A DNA stretch of 64,000 nt from assembly GCF_000344175.1 (NCBI RefSeq), contig NZ_ALWW01000001.1:84497-148496 (forward strand), given 5' to 3'. How positions within the stretch are numbered: position 1 is the first letter of the stretch; each line of letters begins with the position of its first letter. The notes beneath the pieces are model-generated. The model did no database searches and had not been told where the DNA came from. It was given only the letters and a program-made list of their open reading frames with translations. Of this stretch, positions 20,896 to 29,885 are shown piece by piece. The stretch is from Listeria fleischmannii subsp. fleischmannii LU2006-1 (lineage in GTDB: Bacteria > Bacillota > Bacilli > Lactobacillales > Listeriaceae). Made by a program: the position numbers and the translations under genes.

Positions 20896-23091
20896 ATGGA
20901 CGTCACACAAATTGATACAAGGCACGGTACAAATAATCAGCACAGTTATTCGAATGGGAATACACTCCCCTATACTTCAGTTCCTTGGGGGATGAATCAT
21001 TTCGTGCCACAAACGACAAACAATAACGGAAGTTGGTTTTTCCATCCAAATGATCATACCTTCCAAGGCTTTCGTTTGACACACCAACCAAGCCCGTGGA
21101 TGGGCGATTTTTCCCACTTTTTACTCACGCCCATTTCAGGCCCCTTGGCAAACTATGATTTATTTTTCGCCCAAAGCTCTTACCGACCAAATGAAGCCAT
21201 CTTTAGCCCGCATTATTTAAAAATCAAACAACTACGCTACCAAATTACAAGCGAACTCGCACCTAGCACATACGGCGCTAAAATTCGCGCATCCTATGAG
21301 AAAAACGAAAATCATGCACTGCTTTTTTCGGCTGAAAATATCAGTTATATCGAGGTAGACGAACAAGAAAATCGCATTTTGGGCTACGTTCAAAATTTTG
21401 CTGGTTGCGCGGATAAAGAGTTCAAAATGCACTTTATCTTGGAGGCAAATTGCCCGTTTGATTTAGCAAACACAGGCCATCCAAAAGACGGCGCCTTCAT
21501 TTTAAACCCCAACCAACAAATAGAAAATCAATTTTTCCAAATTGGGTTTGTTGGGACTACACCTAAAACGGTAGAAATAAGTTTAGCAACCAGCTTCATA
21601 AGTCCGGAACAAGCCAAATTAAACTTAGAACGCCAAGCACATATGGACTTTTCTGCCACTAAAAAGAAAGCTTTCGAGAAATGGAATGCCTATTTAAATA
21701 AAATCCAAGTAAGCGATTCGGATGCATCCAAAGTGGCTACTTTTTATCACTGTTTATACCGAACGGCGCTTTTCCCGCAGCGCTTTTATGAATATGATGA
21801 AAATCAAAATCCTATTCACTACAATACAACGGCACGTAAAGTTGCACCAGGCAGACTTTATACGAACAATGGTTTTTGGGATACATATAAAACGGTCTTC
21901 CCACTTTATTCCTTGCTCATCCCAGATGAGTATGAAAAAATGCTTACAGGCTTTTTAAATAGTTACCGCGAAACAGGTTACCTGCCAAAATGGCTTTCTC
22001 CAGACGAACGCGGTTTAATGCCCGGTACGCTCATTGATGCTGTAGTGGCCGACGCTGCCGTAAAAGGGATTGGCACAAGTCTCATGACAGAATTCCAAGA
22101 AGCCATGCTAAAAGCGGCTACAACACAATCTGACAAGGAAAATTACGGTCGCCACGGCGCGCTAGACTACAATAAGCTGGGCTACGTCCCAGCAAGCTAC
22201 CATGAAAGCGTCAATCACACACTTGATTACGCCTACAGCGATTTTTGTATTTCTGCCGTCGCGAAGACACTCGGAAACGAAACGATACAAAAAGAATATG
22301 AGGAACGCTCTAAAAATTATCTGCATATTTTTGACAAAGAAACGGGCTTTATGCGCGCAAAAGACAAGGAAGGCAACTTCAGAACCCCTTTTAACCCTTT
22401 TTCTTGGGGAAAAGATTACGCCGAGGGAAGCGCATGGCAAAGTAGTTTTGCGGTCTTCCACGACTTTTTGGGCCTAAAAGAAGCCTACGGTTCGGATTTA
22501 TTTTTAGCTAAACTGACCGAGCTTGCCAACACACCACCAAACTTCGATGTGAGCGGCTACGGATACGAAATCCACGAAATGAGTGAAATGGCCATGATTG
22601 ACTTTGGACAAATTGCCCTGTCCAATCAGCCAAGTTTCCACCTGCCATACTTATTCCAGTATGCGAAAAGACCTGCCTACACAGAAGTTTTAATTAAACA
22701 AGCCGTTAACCAATTTTTCAATGCTGGTTTTGATGGCTATCCTGGCGACGAGGATAACGGTAGCATGTCTGGTTGGTACATTTTTAGTACGCTCGGTTTC
22801 TATCCAGTGACACCCGGCTCAGGGGAATACGTCTTTGGAATTCCCGCTTTCGAAAACGTGCGTATTGAACTCCCAAACGACAAAGTGTTAACTCTCGAAA
22901 CGGCGAACAACACGCCTGCGCATCAATTTGTCAAAGCCAGATCACGCGACAAAGAACCCATAAAATCGCTTTTCATCACCCACAGCGACCTAATCCGCGG
23001 TGGCCATCTCAAAACCACACTTGGTCTTTTACCTGAGGAACGAGAAATCGCTCAGGAAGAATTACCATTTTCACTTTCAGAATATGAATAA
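20896..23091 (+). CDS. Glycoside hydrolase family 92 alpha-mannosidase
   Basis: 731 residues. It begins with the GH92 N-terminal block (NTLPYTSVPWGMNHFVPQT). The catalytic-domain blocks include NNGFWDTYKTVFPLYSLLIP, PGTLIDAVVADAAVKG and FDGYPGDEDNGSMSGWYIFS, where E619 is the expected general acid. GH92 enzymes are calcium-dependent inverting exo-alpha-mannosidases, most often alpha-1,2. Unlike many Bacteroides members it has no signal peptide, so it should be cytoplasmic. It starts 14 nt after the regulator stop behind ACGGAGGAAATT and is therefore co-transcribed with the regulator. It complements GH38 (alpha-1,3) and GH125 (alpha-1,6). Confidence 0.93.
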   Translation: MDVTQIDTRHGTNNQHSYSNGNTLPYTSVPWGMNHFVPQTTNNNGSWFFHPNDHTFQGFRLTHQPSPWMGDFSHFLLTPISGPLANYDLFFAQSSYRPNEAIFSPHYLKIKQLRYQITSELAPSTYGAKIRASYEKNENHALLFSAENISYIEVDEQENRILGYVQNFAGCADKEFKMHFILEANCPFDLANTGHPKDGAFILNPNQQIENQFFQIGFVGTTPKTVEISLATSFISPEQAKLNLERQAHMDFSATKKKAFEKWNAYLNKIQVSDSDASKVATFYHCLYRTALFPQRFYEYDENQNPIHYNTTARKVAPGRLYTNNGFWDTYKTVFPLYSLLIPDEYEKMLTGFLNSYRETGYLPKWLSPDERGLMPGTLIDAVVADAAVKGIGTSLMTEFQEAMLKAATTQSDKENYGRHGALDYNKLGYVPASYHESVNHTLDYAYSDFCISAVAKTLGNETIQKEYEERSKNYLHIFDKETGFMRAKDKEGNFRTPFNPFSWGKDYAEGSAWQSSFAVFHDFLGLKEAYGSDLFLAKLTELANTPPNFDVSGYGYEIHEMSEMAMIDFGQIALSNQPSFHLPYLFQYAKRPAYTEVLIKQAVNQFFNAGFDGYPGDEDNGSMSGWYIFSTLGFYPVTPGSGEYVFGIPAFENVRIELPNDKVLTLETANNTPAHQFVKARSRDKEPIKSLFITHSDLIRGGHLKTTLGLLPEEREIAQEELPFSLSEYE

Positions 23092-23098
23092 GAAGCTC

Positions 23099-23133
23099 AA
23101 AAAGCATTTTCCAAAAATGGAAAATGCTTTTTT
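23099..23133. terminator. Terminator after GH92
   Basis: A 14-bp stem, AAAAAGCATTTTCC with GGAAAATGCTTTTT, followed by a T-run. Confidence 0.9.
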
Positions 23134-23188
23134 GTAACTTATCATTTACTTAAAATACCTATTAAAACGCTCAAATCAACCATACATT

Positions 23189-23647
23189 TTAATTCCTTTG
23201 TCCATGTCTATCTCTTTTTTTAAAAATCTTTTCAAAAAGCAAATCAGCAATGAATGTACAAATGTATAAATAAATGCCTAAGAATACAAATCCTAAGGGT
23301 GATCCACTGATTGTTTTTGTAACTACTGCAAATAACCATGCAAAACAGAATGAAGAAAAAAGTCCGATAAACACACATGTAATTTTCTCAAACAGTTTTT
23401 TTGTTGGTCCTAGTACTGATTCCACAATGCAATCCACAATAAAATCAAAGAAAAAAGCGGCAATACTAAAAATAACACCGTAAAAAACCCTTCCTTGCCA
23501 CGTGCTTATGTGGAGCTGAATTCGAGGGATATATTCGATTAAATTAAAAATAACAATCACAATGCCAATAGGGACCATCACGATTAAAGCTACCATCACT
23601 AGAACTATCATAAAACCAAATAGGCTAGCAAAATCATATTTCCTCAT
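23189..23647 (-). CDS. Small integral membrane protein, possibly YrvL-like
   Basis: 152 residues with four likely membrane spans: about 8-38 (GFMIVLVMVALIVMVPIGIV), 53-72 (FYGVIFSIAAFFFDFIVD), 86-108 (CVFIGLFSSFCFAWLFAVV) and 115-137 (LGFVFLGIYLYICTFIADLL). The tail is basic (EKIFKKRDRHGQRN). Size and layout recall the YrvL family, but I see no decisive motif. It stands alone between the GH92 terminator and a hydrolase gene on the same strand. The start ATG is preceded by GGGAGAATCT. Confidence 0.55.
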   Translation of the reverse strand: MRKYDFASLFGFMIVLVMVALIVMVPIGIVIVIFNLIEYIPRIQLHISTWQGRVFYGVIFSIAAFFFDFIVDCIVESVLGPTKKLFEKITCVFIGLFSSFCFAWLFAVVTKTISGSPLGFVFLGIYLYICTFIADLLFEKIFKKRDRHGQRN

Positions 23648-23761
23648 AGATTCTCCCTTTATATTATCTCTTTAGTAAGTGCCATAAGTGGCACTCACTA
23701 ACAAATAATATTATACAAACGAAGAAATTACCTCGTTTTGGCTTTTTTAATAAATCATTTC

Positions 23762-24550
23762 TTACTGATTGAAATATGAATTAAATTCATTAATAGCATA
23801 CTTCGGGAAGTATAGCCCAATATCACTGTGTTTTTTATAATCTTTAATACTCACATCAACATGAATATTGTTTTTTTGCGCAAAAACGGATAGTTTTTGG
23901 ACATGATCTTCGTACATGCCATCTAGCGTGCTAACTAGAATAGATATTTTACTTTTACCTTTTTTCTGAGCAATCGTTTCTAGCATTTTATCATTTAACT
24001 CGAGGCGATTTTTCTCTGTCACGCCTCCCATAATAAACTCAAGTAACGGTTGATGCTTATCGATATATAGATAATCACCTAACAGAATTTGAGGAGCCCC
24101 AGAAATAGAAGCACCGTAATTATATTTATTTTCAAAATAAATTGCTGCGTAACCACCTTTACTCGATCCACATGTGACGACATTATCTTTGTCCACTTGA
24201 AGGTCGGTTCTTACTTTTTCAATCAAATCATGAACAGCTTTTTCTATATAAAACTCTTTATTAGCCCCAAGGTAATAAGCACCTTTTTCTTTTGGACCAA
24301 AGTCATCTAAGATATAAAGTCTAGACGTTCTGAGGTTTCTAAACTTAACCACATAATTATAACGCGCTTTTTGTCCTTCTCCCGGATATGCGGAAAAAAT
24401 AACAAGTAATTTTTTAGTTTTCTTTTTCTTAAAAAGAAGATATTTTAAATCACATTTTTCACTATTAAAAGTCTTCTCAAATAATTTGGAATAGGCCATA
24501 TAAATTTTGATAATCATTCGTTTTATTTTTCGAACTAAAAATTCCTTCAT
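23762..24550 (-). CDS. Alpha/beta-hydrolase-like protein of the Asp2/XcbB-CpsF type
   Basis: 262 residues. LLVIFSAYPGEGQKARYNYV and LYILDDFGPKEKGAYYLG precede the nucleophile elbow CGSSKGGYAA (Ser near residue 143), and the C-terminal YKKHSDIGLYFPKYAI offers a histidine. This order of blocks is that of serine acyl hydrolases found in capsule loci (XcbB/CpsF) and in accessory Sec glycan modification (Asp2). It is a clear paralogue of the gene at 43053-43806 in the polysaccharide cluster. No signal peptide is visible. The substrate is not known; acylation or deacylation of a glycan is the best guess. Confidence 0.7.
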   Translation of the reverse strand: MKEFLVRKIKRMIIKIYMAYSKLFEKTFNSEKCDLKYLLFKKKKTKKLLVIFSAYPGEGQKARYNYVVKFRNLRTSRLYILDDFGPKEKGAYYLGANKEFYIEKAVHDLIEKVRTDLQVDKDNVVTCGSSKGGYAAIYFENKYNYGASISGAPQILLGDYLYIDKHQPLLEFIMGGVTEKNRLELNDKMLETIAQKKGKSKISILVSTLDGMYEDHVQKLSVFAQKNNIHVDVSIKDYKKHSDIGLYFPKYAINEFNSYFNQ

Positions 24551-25184
24551 CTTTAAAGCTCACACCTTTTCTAGTTTTGGAATAATTTAATTTCAGTAGC
24601 TGGAGCAACATCCCGATTCATATGCACTTGTCAAATTGATTTACGATACGGTATTTCCGAGACCTGTAGTCAAAAACCGGCGTAATTTTAAACACTTATT
24701 AATTTCAGAATCATCTGAATAAACACTAAATTCTACGCCGATATAATTCATCAATTAACTTTCACAAACCTGTATGCAATGTTCTTTTATTTAAGATAAC
24801 TTGGCCTTATTTTGATAAGGGAATGATTCTATCTACATCCGTTTTGCAGTAATACGCTCATCTCCATCCTAACAATAACTTGTTAAATGATTGAAACCTA
24901 GAATCAAACAGCATCCTCTCTCATTGCCTAAAACACATTTTACAATTTTTCCTAGTTTTTTTGAACCCAGCTTTTGTGTGAGTCTTTTCAAAATGAGCCA
25001 GTTTTTGTGAACATTTTGTTACAGTTTAAAATAATGACTAACATTGGTCCTCAGCTAGAAATCTCTTTCTACAAAAAAAGCACCCTTTATTAAAAGGCGC
25101 TAGAGTCTAAAGAACCTCACTATCCCAGTGAGTTGATACATATTATATTTTATTAGATGCGAGTCCCCCATTTGTACACAATCT
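24551..25184. other. 634-bp intergenic region with a nested inverted repeat and no gene
   Basis: No convincing coding frame on either strand. It contains an imperfect nested hairpin at 24678-24740 and a weak terminator-like hairpin near 25073-25101 (AGCACCCTTT / AAAAGGCGCT, two mismatches). The latter resembles a degenerate second copy of the terminator at 25185. The region may be debris at an island joint. Confidence 0.5.
24678..24740. repeat. Nested imperfect inverted repeat (63 nt)
   Basis: Outer arms CGGCGTA (24678-24684) and TACGCCG (24734-24740) pair perfectly, with partly complementary AT-rich flanks. The inner arms TTCAGA and TCTGAA (24704-24719) close a 4-nt ATCA loop. The G+C-rich outer arms stand out from the AT-rich surroundings. 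Confidence 0.5.
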
Positions 25185-25214
25185 AAAAGCACCTTTCGTT
25201 AAAAAGGTGCTTTT
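25185..25214. terminator. Terminator of the ABC transporter/GH84 operon
   Basis: A 12-bp stem, AAAAGCACCTTT with AAAGGTGCTTTT, immediately follows the binding-protein stop codon. Confidence 0.9.
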
Positions 25215-25218
25215 ATCA

Positions 25219-26671
25219 TTATTTATTTTCTTTTAAAAATGCGTCATATTGTTTTTGTAGCTCTTTTCTTACTTTTTCATAGCCTGCTTTTTCAAGTTTT
25301 TTGTTCATCTCTGGAATTGCTTTATCTGGGTCTAATGTTCCTGTGTTTAAGCCATCAATATATTGATTCATCACGTTCGCAATGTTCGATAGCTCTGTTT
25401 TTACTGCATCTGTATTTAAGTTAAAGCCGAGTAGCGGTGATTGTTTTGCCGCTTTAATTGAATCGTCGCGTGTTTTAATCATATCTTCTGTGATGTTAGC
25501 AGTCGGATAAAGAATTTTGTTATTCCCTGTATTCCAAGCAGATAAATGATTATTTGCTTTATATCCATCTAGAAGTTTTGCATGATCATTGTCTGTTTTT
25601 TCCCAGTTTTTACCTTCTTCTCCGTAAACGAGCGTATTCAGTACTTCTGGATTAGAATTTAGCACACCGAGAACTTCTACAGCTTTTTCTTTATTTTTAG
25701 AGTTACTTGAAACGACAAAGTTTGCCATTTGAGCTTGAGCATTTGTTTTCATTGGTGTTGTAATTGGACGTGAAACTAGTTCTTGCCCAGCAACTTGTGT
25801 TAATAAAGTATCGCCATAATCGTATGGTCCTTGTGTTTCTTGACGAGCGAACCATGTACCACCATCAAGAGGGTATTCTGTTGTATTTGTTGCTGCATCT
25901 TGCGCGATATAACCTTTTTTATAGAGTTTATGCATAGCACGTAAGTTGTCACGTAGTTCAGTTGTATCGAATTGGTTTACAATTTTTGTTGTGTCGCCTT
26001 TTAAGTCAACGGCAAATGGCATACCATTTTCGATAGGATATTCTAATTGTGCCTCTACTTTAAAGCCTTGTCCGGCAGCAAGCGGCATAACATTTTTTTC
26101 GTTTTTCTTAATAACCGCAAGTAATGGCTCTAAGTCAGCATACGTATTGACATTTGATACATCTAAATTGTATTTATCCAAGTATTGTTTGTTGAATGTT
26201 AAAACTTGTTGCGCGAACACATTGCCGTTTACAGGCATCGCATACAATTTTCCATTCACAGTATTCCCTTTTATATAAGCAGGATCTAGTTGATCATAAG
26301 CTTCTTTAGCGTATTTCGGAAGGAGCTCTGTTAAGTCGGCGTAAGCTCCTTTTTGGGCGTTGATGACATAGTTATTAGCAAAAGCGATATCATAATTTTC
26401 TACCAGATGATACCATTACTGACATTTTTTTATCATAGTCTCCCCATGAAATAAAGCGCATATCAAGTTTAGCTCCAGTTTCTTTTTCAATGACTTTATT
26501 CGCTTTAGCAAGTAACGTATCAAATTCCTTTGGCTTATCCCCAATTTGATACATGACGATGGTATCTTTGTCACTTCCTTTTACGGAATCAGACGACCCA
26601 CACGCCGATAGTGAAACAAGAAGGACTGTTGCAAGAATTCCTGTAGTTAACACCTTTATCCACTTTTTCAT
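25219..26671 (-). CDS. ABC transporter sugar-binding lipoprotein (LplA-like), frameshifted in this sequence
   Basis: Frame-corrected length is about 483 residues. Signal peptide and lipobox at the N-terminus (MKKWIKVLTTGILATVLLVS, then LSAC with the lipid-bearing Cys). The N-terminal part ends at VMVSSGRKL and the rest continues in the next frame as NYDIAFANNYVINAQKGAYA. The break is at a T4 run (26396-26399), where one extra base explains it. The C-terminal NYDIA...NGKLYAMPVNGN block and the long DUF3502-like tail place it with LplA/YtcQ-type proteins that bind complex oligosaccharides. ATG 26671 is preferred to GTG 26683. It has its own promoter and cre-like site and belongs with the permeases at 32-34 kb. 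Confidence 0.85.
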
Positions 26672-26715
26672 TTTTCCTTCCACTCCTCTTAAAATATATA
26701 GTTTATTCCTAGTAA

Positions 26716-26742
26716 AGAAAACGCTTTCTAGGAAAAATTATA
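26716..26742 (-). promoter_or_regulatory. Promoter -10 and cre-like site of the binding-protein gene
   Basis: On the minus strand a TATAAT box (26742-26737) is followed downstream by AGAAAGCGTTTTCT (26729-26716), one base short of a good CcpA cre consensus. Placed just after the -10, it would act as a roadblock under catabolite repression. No good -35 is visible. Confidence 0.55.
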
Positions 26743-26787
26743 CTATTTGTCCCTCCTTCCAAAAAGGTATAAATTATATAGAAAAAG

Positions 26788-28389
26788 CTATAAACTATAG
26801 TTTTTATAAAACCGATACGGCAAGTTCGAACTCGTTTGATAGTCCATTTCCGAAAGCTCTAACGCAATTAAATCCGCTTTTTTCATGTCACCCTCTACAA
26901 TCGCTTGGGCTAAAAGGAGTTCCCGTTCGGCGCGTTCTAGGCACTGTGCAGTTTCAATTTGAAAGCGCGAATTGGGTAGGCTTTTTAGCTCACGGAGAGC
27001 CAAGACGAGTTTTTCTACTTCACTCGTGATTCCATGGATATTTTTTTCGCGTAGTAGCGTTTGATGGCGAAGCGACAGGCCAAAATGAACGCGGGTATTT
27101 AAATTGTGCGCGGTGAAAATGCGAAAACTTGGCAAGAATTCTCCCGCAAATTCAGATAAGGCGGCATCAAAATTTTCACTGCCGGGAAACCAGGCGAACT
27201 GGCTCATATGATGAAGCGTGATTTTAGAAAGTTCGAGCGCGGGCATTGGATTAGCGACAAGACCAACTGCTCCGTTTTCCGCCAAATACAGCGTCCGATT
27301 TTCGTAAGGAGAAAGAAAAAACTGTTTTTTATCGGCTTCAAAATCGTTCACGGGCGTGTTGTCCCAAATGATAATGGGGTGCCCGAATATTTCACTCATC
27401 TGTTTTATATCTGTTGTTGTAATGGCATGTGCGAGCGTTTCAGGGCCTGTCCAGAAAAACGGGATTTCAGACGGCGTATGTGCACCAAGCTCCTCTAAAT
27501 AGGGCGAATCAAAACCGTTATCGTATTCTGTTGGGCAGACTACTAGTTCGTAAGTTTCAAGTGTGTCACATAAAAAGGCATCCACTTCGCGAACTAAATA
27601 GGCATGCGCCACGCCGGGGCTTTTAAAACGCTTTTTTGCTGCCCCTTTCAGCACATAATCAATGTCATCGAGAAGCAAACCAAAATGCGTGACGCCCACT
27701 TCCACGAGTTGCTTTAATTTCGCAAAAAGAGCCTCTAAATCAATCTCTTTTGTGTAGTCAATATCATTTCCCGGGCTAATCATATAGTAAAAATCAATGT
27801 CCCATTCCGCTGAAAAGTCTATATATTCCTTAAAAAGCGCAAGTTCTTCTTTTGGATAAAACTCACGCCAATTCATGCGACCAAGCGTATCATGTTTCGG
27901 CGCGTACATATACGTGTTCAGCTTATGGTCTCTTATAAAACGCAAAGCTTCTAAACGGTCTTCGTGTTGCCAAGGTATCCCGTAAAAGCCTTCCACAATA
28001 CCGCGAACTGACAAAGAGGGCACGTGCTTGATTTCCCCAAGCGGTACAAAAATCATTTCATCACGCCATTCGATTTTCTCCATAAACGCTTCCATCCCGT
28101 ACCGAATACCGCGCCTGCAAGACGCAGAGATGGTGACCATTTCTCTTCCAACTTCAAGTTTAAATCCGTCGCCTAGTATCCCGCGGTCAAATTTGTGACG
28201 GAGTGTTAAATCGCACACCTCTTCCGTGTCTCCCGGCAAAATGACAAATAAGTCTCGCGGATAACTTGTTCCATAAGGGACATCTTCTGGCTTGCCAAAG
28301 CGAATAAAGCGGCTTTCTAAGCGTAATTGAAGTTCTCCTTTTTTAAACGAAAGATATTCGCCTGTTAAGTAGTTTTCTTTGTATTTCAC
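26788..28389 (-). CDS. Glycoside hydrolase family 84 beta-N-acetylglucosaminidase (O-GlcNAcase/NagJ-like), cytoplasmic
   Basis: 533 residues. An N-terminal GH20b-type domain (1-120) precedes the barrel. RGIVEGFYGIPW (about 129-140) is the family signature, MYAPKHDTLGRMNWR follows, and the catalytic aspartate pair is D241-D242 in FGLLLDDIDYV. Family members hydrolyse terminal beta-GlcNAc by substrate-assisted catalysis. Clostridial relatives are large secreted toxins with binding modules; this one has no signal peptide or module, so it probably processes imported GlcNAc-containing oligosaccharides. It is 11 nt downstream of the response regulator and ahead of the binding protein, so in one operon with the transporter. 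Confidence 0.9.
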   Translation of the reverse strand: MKYKENYLTGEYLSFKKGELQLRLESRFIRFGKPEDVPYGTSYPRDLFVILPGDTEEVCDLTLRHKFDRGILGDGFKLEVGREMVTISASCRRGIRYGMEAFMEKIEWRDEMIFVPLGEIKHVPSLSVRGIVEGFYGIPWQHEDRLEALRFIRDHKLNTYMYAPKHDTLGRMNWREFYPKEELALFKEYIDFSAEWDIDFYYMISPGNDIDYTKEIDLEALFAKLKQLVEVGVTHFGLLLDDIDYVLKGAAKKRFKSPGVAHAYLVREVDAFLCDTLETYELVVCPTEYDNGFDSPYLEELGAHTPSEIPFFWTGPETLAHAITTTDIKQMSEIFGHPIIIWDNTPVNDFEADKKQFFLSPYENRTLYLAENGAVGLVANPMPALELSKITLHHMSQFAWFPGSENFDAALSEFAGEFLPSFRIFTAHNLNTRVHFGLSLRHQTLLREKNIHGITSEVEKLVLALRELKSLPNSRFQIETAQCLERAERELLLAQAIVEGDMKKADLIALELSEMDYQTSSNLPYRFYKNYSL

Positions 28390-28400
28390 GGTTTTTCCTC

Positions 28401-29885
28401 CTATTCAATTGGGTCGAAATTCGCTTGGTACTCCTCACGAAACTCTTTTGGCGAAATCCCACAGATTTTCTTAAAACTTTTGTAAAAATAGCCGGCACTC
28501 GTATAGCCTGTTCTCTCAGCTACTTCACTGATGGTCATAGCTGTATCAACTAAGAAACTTTGCGCCTGTTTAATACGATATTGGTGTAAATACTGGGAAA
28601 AGCTTTTATTCGTTTCTTTTTTAAAAAGTTGACCAAGATACATGGTGTTCATATGAATCCTACCGGCAATCTCTTTTAGCGATAGGGCAAGGTGATACTC
28701 TTCTTGAACAATTTCAATGACATCTTGAACATGCTGAGAATACATTCTGCGTCCCTTACTACTTCTAATTTCTTCTATCGTGTCCCAAATCACCGGTTCC
28801 AGTTCTTCAAAATTAAGGCCCGATGTAATCTTTTCCGCCTGGTTTTGATAAAATTCCTCACTTAATCCTTCAAACTGGCGATATAAGTCAATAAAAATCA
28901 GAAATATAATATGCCTCGTGTAGTCTGGCCTCGCTGCTGCTGCACGTAATTTCGCAAAAATCACTTCAATTTCACCTTGAATCGTTTCAAAATCTCGAAG
29001 TGACAAGGCTTTATTAAATTCAACAAAGGAAATACTAGGCAAAGCCCCACGAGCATCCACATCACCAACGCCTGCGTTTTTCATATCGTTGAAATCATAA
29101 AATTCATGAAGCCTACTTGAACCGAGTGCGCTATCGTAACTTGAAGGTACATCTTTCATATCCGCGACCGTTTCCCCAACAACTAAATCCGCATCTTCTA
29201 AATGTAAATCTTCCTTCATCTTTTGCGTAAATACTTTAAGTGGAATTTTATCTCCTAAATAAATCAGTAACCACATGTCGATTTCAAGCGCATAGTGAAC
29301 GAGTGGCTGGCTTTCTGCTACTAAATAATCTTGAATTTGCGTTTCTTCCGGACCGCGTTTAATAAAAATAACCGTATAGTTTTCCTTTAATACATCAATC
29401 TTATTTTCAATTAAATATGTACTTAAATCGCTATAAATAATGTCTCCATGAATCCAACTCAACATAAAATATTCCGCAAGATAGCCCTGATCACGCTCAT
29501 CTTGCTCATCCTGTTTTAAAGCTTTTATAACCATTTGGAGCGTTTCCACCATTTCCGATTTATTGACTGGCTTTAATAAATAGTTTTCGGTTCCAAGTTT
29601 AAGCGTATCTTTTACATATTGAAATTCTTGATATCCTGAAAGCATAATAAAACGGAATGGAATGCCTTCTTCACGTGCTTTTGCAACAAAGTCAATTCCT
29701 GATAACACAGGCATATTTACATCCACAACAACTAAATCAATTGGATTTTTTCTAACATAATCAAGCGCTTCCTGTCCATTCGCTGCAGTTCCAACTACTT
29801 CAAAACCAAATTCTTGCCAAGAAATCAACTTTTTCAACCCATTTACAATCATATATTCGTCATCCACTAACAGAACCCGGTACAT
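28401..29885 (-). CDS. YesN-type response regulator (REC + AraC HTH)
   Basis: 494 residues. Receiver domain at 1-125 with D8, D9, phosphoacceptor D55 (LVVVDVNMPVLSG) and K in YLLKPVNKSEM. A central region of unknown fold follows. A C-terminal AraC-type double HTH lies at about 390-490 (LKEIAGRIHMNTMYLGQLFK and ISEVAERTGYTSAGYFYKSF). Its start overlaps the kinase stop codon as TAATG, so the pair is translationally coupled. By analogy with YesMN/LytS-like systems near CUT1 transporters, it should activate the glycan operon. Confidence 0.93.
   Translation of the reverse strand: MYRVLLVDDEYMIVNGLKKLISWQEFGFEVVGTAANGQEALDYVRKNPIDLVVVDVNMPVLSGIDFVAKAREEGIPFRFIMLSGYQEFQYVKDTLKLGTENYLLKPVNKSEMVETLQMVIKALKQDEQDERDQGYLAEYFMLSWIHGDIIYSDLSTYLIENKIDVLKENYTVIFIKRGPEETQIQDYLVAESQPLVHYALEIDMWLLIYLGDKIPLKVFTQKMKEDLHLEDADLVVGETVADMKDVPSSYDSALGSSRLHEFYDFNDMKNAGVGDVDARGALPSISFVEFNKALSLRDFETIQGEIEVIFAKLRAAAARPDYTRHIIFLIFIDLYRQFEGLSEEFYQNQAEKITSGLNFEELEPVIWDTIEEIRSSKGRRMYSQHVQDVIEIVQEEYHLALSLKEIAGRIHMNTMYLGQLFKKETNKSFSQYLHQYRIKQAQSFLVDTAMTISEVAERTGYTSAGYFYKSFKKICGISPKEFREEYQANFDPIE

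Noticed and set aside
24551..25184. Insertion sequence or transposase remnant
   Set aside because: No terminal repeats, target duplication or transposase-like peptide could be recognised; only the isolated inverted repeat stands out.
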